NCBI GenBank assembly: GCA_021772935.1
Contig: JAJFLA010000026.1
Location: 1 to 64,000, forward strand
DNA from: Gammaproteobacteria bacterium
Lineage (GTDB): Bacteria > Pseudomonadota > Gammaproteobacteria > Xanthomonadales > SZUA-36
Length of the DNA stretch: 64,000 nucleotides
Direction of reading: 5' to 3'
Shown: positions 61,014 to 64,000 of the stretch, piece by piece
How positions within the stretch are numbered: the stretch's first letter is position 1
How the letters are laid out: each line of letters opens with the position of its first letter
Notes under the pieces: generated by a model
What the model saw: only the letters and a program-made list of their open reading frames with translations
Databases searched by the model: none
Told to the model about the DNA's origin: nothing
Made by a program: the position numbers and the translations under genes

Positions 61014-61755
61014 TATCAATCAACCTCGTATTCCCAAGTCGTGCAGCCGCCAGGCGCCGATCGGCAATGTCCTCGACATAATCCACCTCGAAGCCTTTCC
61101 CAATCAAAGTTTGTTTGGCATCATTGGCAGTGCAACTGTTTTTCAACGCAGCATACAGCGCTGCCGCCTGCCTTCTTCGTCGGGTATCCAGATGTTGGTT
61201 ACGCGAACTCATGGCCAGTCCATCAGCTTCGCGGACTGTTGCACAGGCAACGATATTCACCGGCATGAAAAATGCAGTCGTCATATCGCGGATCAATTGC
61301 AACTGCTGATAATCCTTTTCACCAAAATAGGCATTGTCAGGCCGAACCAGATTCAATAAACGCATCACAACGGTGAGTACACCATCAAAATGACCCGGGC
61401 GATGAGCCCCGCACAAGCGTTGACTGAACTCCATTTCAGTTACTTTGAAACGATAGTCATCTACATATATTTGCGCAGCATCAGGTACCAGCGCGACATC
61501 AACGCCCGCTTTTTCAAGCTGCTCCAGATCCGCCTGATGGTTAGACGGATAAGCTTTAAAATCCTGCCCATCATCAAACTGCTTTGGATTTACGAAGACA
61601 CTGACAACCGTAAACATATTGGTTTTCCGGCTGGCCTCAACCAGCGCAAGGTGTCCCTGATGTAATGCCCCCATGGTCGGGACAAAACCAATCGAATCTT
61701 GCTGCAGCTTATCGCGATAGATTTGCCATTGAGACATTGAAGTGAATGTTTTCAT
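61000..61755 (-). CDS. panC: Pantothenate synthetase
   Basis: A 251-residue ligase joining pantoate and beta-alanine with ATP. It has F-V-P-T-M-G-A-L-H-Q-G-H, the pantoate-binding V-N-P-K-Q-F, and Y-F-G-E-K-D-Y-Q-Q-L and S-S-R-N motifs. It is about 30 residues shorter than the E. coli enzyme, at the C-terminal lid domain. Its start overlaps the panB stop by 4 bp. Confidence 0.96.
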   Translation of the reverse strand: MKTFTSMSQWQIYRDKLQQDSIGFVPTMGALHQGHLALVEASRKTNMFTVVSVFVNPKQFDDGQDFKAYPSNHQADLEQLEKAGVDVALVPDAAQIYVDDYRFKVTEMEFSQRLCGAHRPGHFDGVLTVVMRLLNLVRPDNAYFGEKDYQQLQLIRDMTTAFFMPVNIVACATVREADGLAMSSRNQHLDTRRRRQAAALYAALKNSCTANDAKQTLIGKGFEVDYVEDIADRRLAAARLGNTRLIDNVQI

Positions 61756-62543
61756 TGACCGTAACTCTCATCATCCGCCGGAAAACTGCCATTTTTCACA
61801 TCATTGGCATAGGCATTGAACGCATCCTGCCACAGTTGCCGGCCATCAAGATATTTGCGTACAAATTTTGGTTTGAAATCACTGGATAAGCCCAGCAGAT
61901 CCTGCATCACCAGTACTTGTCCATCAGTACGGGGACCGGCGCCAATACCAATCGTGGGGATAGTCAATAATGCTGTGATTTCAGCAGCCAATTCATCGGG
62001 GACACATTCAAGTACGACCGCAAAACAACCGGCTTGCTCGCAGGCTATGGCATCCTCCCTGAGCTTTTTAGCTGCGTCATCGCCGCGCCCCTGCACTCGA
62101 TAGCCACCCAACTGATTGACAGATTGTGGTGTCAAACCCAAGTGCCCCATTACCGGCACACCCGATTTCACGATGTGAGCAATAGTTTCCGTATTTCCTT
62201 CGATGCCTTCCAGTTTGACCGCATGGGCACCAGCCTTCATGACACTGGCAACGGCTCGCATGTTATCCGTCAGCGACTGACGAAATGATAAAAACGGCAT
62301 GTCACCCACAATAAATTTATTCTCAGTGCCTCGAGACACACTCTCAATATGTCGGCACATCATTTCAATATCAGCCGGAATGGTCGTGCCATAACCATGC
62401 ATGACCATGGCAGCACTGTCGCCCACCAGGATCACATCCACATCAGAATCCTGCACAATGCGTGCGGATGTGTAGTCATAACAAGTCAGCATGACAATTT
62501 TTTCGCCTCGGGCCTTACAGGCCCGGATATCGAGTACATTCAT
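61752..62543 (-). CDS. panB: Ketopantoate hydroxymethyltransferase
   Basis: A 263-residue TIM-barrel enzyme that adds a hydroxymethyl group to 2-ketoisovalerate. It has M-L-T-C-Y-D-Y-T-S-A, V-G-D-S-A-A-M-V-M-H-G-Y, K-L-E-G, and I-G-I-G-A-G. The ATG at 62543 overlaps the upstream stop by 4 bp (ATGA). Confidence 0.97.
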   Translation of the reverse strand: MNVLDIRACKARGEKIVMLTCYDYTSARIVQDSDVDVILVGDSAAMVMHGYGTTIPADIEMMCRHIESVSRGTENKFIVGDMPFLSFRQSLTDNMRAVASVMKAGAHAVKLEGIEGNTETIAHIVKSGVPVMGHLGLTPQSVNQLGGYRVQGRGDDAAKKLREDAIACEQAGCFAVVLECVPDELAAEITALLTIPTIGIGAGPRTDGQVLVMQDLLGLSSDFKPKFVRKYLDGRQLWQDAFNAYANDVKNGSFPADDESYGQ

Positions 62544-63295
62544 AGTGCTTGCTCCCACAGTTCACTTTGTCCGGTCTCATTTTGGTGAAATACGACAAAA
62601 GCCTGATATAAATCCTGCATAGGGTCCCCCGCGAGGGCGTTCAGATGGTGTCCAATCGTTTGTACATCATTGCGTGCTAACGGCCCGGTCAGAGATGTTT
62701 CAGGCGCCTGTTTGAAATTAGTCATGAGTTGCTTTAAGTAAGGCTGTAATAGTTTAGCTGGCAACTTATATTGTTCTTCGAAGCGGTCGGAAACACCTTT
62801 CCATAACAGCTGTGAAAAATTACCAGCCATCACACACATGGCGTGATACCTGACCTTATCTTCAGCATTGATGGAAAAGTGTGGGTTACACAAGCTGGGA
62901 AACAATTCAGCAAACCGCTGTCCTTCCTCAAGTATGAATGGCACCGATCGATAGGTCTGCAATTCATACAGCTCATCCGCAAAGGTCATTAGCGGGTGAG
63001 CCCCAGCAACACCGGGAATACTCAAGGCACCGCTACAGTGAATCAACTGCTTTTCATGCAGGAACGGATACTGTTTCAGCAAGGCACCAAAAGCGCCGTC
63101 TGAAACCAATAGCAAAACCTGCTCTGCCTTGCCAACTGTTTGCCGCAAACGCTGTTCAGCGCTGGCGTGCTCAAAGGTATTGAAAAACGACCCAGTTTCA
63201 CGGGTCCAACGGGTATGGGGGATTTCCAGCAAACGGAAATATTCTGAGAAATGACGTGCAAGCCTGCCGCCACCAACAATAGCGTAGTTAACCAT
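62540..63295 (-). CDS. panG: Rossmann-like DUF2520 protein, PanG-type ketopantoate reductase candidate
   Basis: A 251-residue NADP-dependent enzyme with the N-terminal dinucleotide fold (Y-A-I-V-G-G-G-R-L-A-R-H) and a helical C-terminal DUF2520 domain (Y-H-A-M-C-V-M-A-G-N-F). This is not the PanE fold family I would expect for ketopantoate reductase. PanG, reported from Francisella, is a Rossmann-like DUF2520 ketopantoate reductase in a panBC operon, and this gene has the same fold and neighbours. So it probably makes pantoate. The ATG at 63295 is chosen; it is the first gene of the operon. Confidence 0.8.
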   Translation of the reverse strand: MVNYAIVGGGRLARHFSEYFRLLEIPHTRWTRETGSFFNTFEHASAEQRLRQTVGKAEQVLLLVSDGAFGALLKQYPFLHEKQLIHCSGALSIPGVAGAHPLMTFADELYELQTYRSVPFILEEGQRFAELFPSLCNPHFSINAEDKVRYHAMCVMAGNFSQLLWKGVSDRFEEQYKLPAKLLQPYLKQLMTNFKQAPETSLTGPLARNDVQTIGHHLNALAGDPMQDLYQAFVVFHQNETGQSELWEQAL

Positions 63296-63542
63296 AGCGG
63301 TACCTGTCCTCCGGGGATCAAGTCCTGTTTGTTTACAAGCCTGCAAAGCAGACCCGACTTACCGTTTTGCATTCCTGGTATGGTAACCGCCATTAACCGG
63401 TCGGTTCATCTATTCCAGGTGCTGCAAAGCAAGTGTTTATTATACTTCATCCAATTCGCAAGAGGGAACAGTCTTATCTCTGGCACATAACTTAAGGTTA
63501 AGATATGACCTGTTGTTTTTCTTACCTGAGACCTGACAAGCC

Positions 63543-64000
63543 ATGAAAAAGACCCTACTTGTAATATTCTCGATACTAATGCTCGCAATCATCGCACTGC
63601 TCATCTACCCCTCACCCATCGACTCGGTAGCCTGGAATCCGCCAACCGCCCCACAGCTGACCGGTCCTACTGCGCCGAACAACTTGCTGAAGTCTGCACA
63701 ATTGCTTGCCCTTGGCGAGGTTTACGGACCAGAAGATGTCGCCATCGATCAACAGGGTCGCATCTATGCAGGCACCCAGGATGGCTTTATCAAGCGGGTA
63801 TTAACAGATGGCAATGTGGAAACATGGGTAGATACAAAAGGTCGACCACTGGGCCTGCAGTTTGATCATGACGGTAACCTGATTGTTTGTGATGCCTACA
63901 AAGGTTTGTTATCGATCAACCCAGCGGCAGAAATCACCGTATTAACAACCGCTGTGAACGGTGTTCCCTTTGGTTTTGTCGACGATGTCGATATCGCCAG
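63543..64000 (+). CDS. SMP-30/strictosidine synthase-like beta-propeller protein, N-terminal part
   Basis: The frame opens at an ATG at 63543 and runs off the window (152 codons seen). The N-terminus is a signal anchor or signal peptide (residues 1-21, K-K-T-L-L-V-I-F-S-I-L-M-L-A-I-I-A-L-L-I), followed by propeller strands with E-D-V-A-I-D-Q-Q-G-R-I-Y-A-G-T-Q-D-G, L-G-L-Q-F-D-H-D-G-N-L and G-L-L-S-I-N. That is the strictosidine-synthase/gluconolactonase/SMP-30 superfamily; the substrate is unknown. Confidence 0.8.
   Translation, partial: MKKTLLVIFSILMLAIIALLIYPSPIDSVAWNPPTAPQLTGPTAPNNLLKSAQLLALGEVYGPEDVAIDQQGRIYAGTQDGFIKRVLTDGNVETWVDTKGRPLGLQFDHDGNLIVCDAYKGLLSINPAAEITVLTTAVNGVPFGFVDDVDIA

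Overview
The window looks like ordinary chromosome of a free-living gammaproteobacterium with roughly 50% GC. The evidence is the gene orders: guaB-guaA with xseA diverging from them; rpoE-mucA-mucB-rseC-mucD-lepA-lepB-DUF4845-rnc-era-recO-pdxJ, as in Pseudomonas and Chromatiales-type genomes; nagZ next to an MTA/MTI phosphorylase; and a 180-kDa-class NAD-glutamate dehydrogenase. The left edge holds the C-terminal end of an OmcA/MtrC-type multiheme cytochrome, which hints at extracellular or periplasmic electron transfer. I saw no rRNA, tRNA, prophage, insertion sequence or CRISPR array.

Layout. 1-243: end of the multiheme cytochrome and its terminator. 420-8588 (minus): guaB, guaA, then a lipid-linked sugar module (GT39/83-like, GT2, GtrA), tadA, a tiny YLDPGTGS membrane protein and a methyltransferase with a kinase-like N-terminal half. 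8689-15681: an amidohydrolase lipoprotein, xseA, a VWA lipoprotein / ECF sigma / putative anti-sigma module with a nested palindrome inside it, and a YigZ protein. 15671-23193 (minus): an enoyl-reductase-like protein, a winged-helix regulator with a hairpin over its ribosome-binding site, and an rlmD-nagZ-hpt-MTI phosphorylase-fadH operon. 23273-33856 (minus): the long envelope-stress and RNA-processing supercluster, with a good sigma-E-type promoter upstream of rpoE. 34350-39640 (plus): a P6C/AASA-type aldehyde dehydrogenase, pyrD-murB and an M28 peptidase. 39684-46384 (minus): a 5'-nucleotidase and a short alphaproteobacterial-type NAD kinase translationally coupled to the giant GDH. 46581-51298 (plus): an ArsR-methyltransferase regulator with a long palindrome at its start, followed by metH.

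51320-58974: a DUF2058 protein, a FKBP isomerase, a PutP-like symporter, a 39-bp tandem repeat, then a promoter/operator driving a small orphan membrane peptide, a YtrA-type GntR regulator and an ABC transporter, an orphan imuB and a DUF502 protein. 58987-63295 (minus): one tightly overlapped operon for pantothenate and CoA, panG-like, panB, panC, coaBC, coaX. The right edge holds the start of a strictosidine synthase/SMP-30-like protein.

The least ordinary parts are the peptide/YtrA/ABC locus with its alternating repeat array, the ArsR-methyltransferase palindrome in front of metH, the panG-like operon, the orphan imuB, the nested palindrome at 13.7 kb, and the YLDPGTGS/methyltransferase pair.
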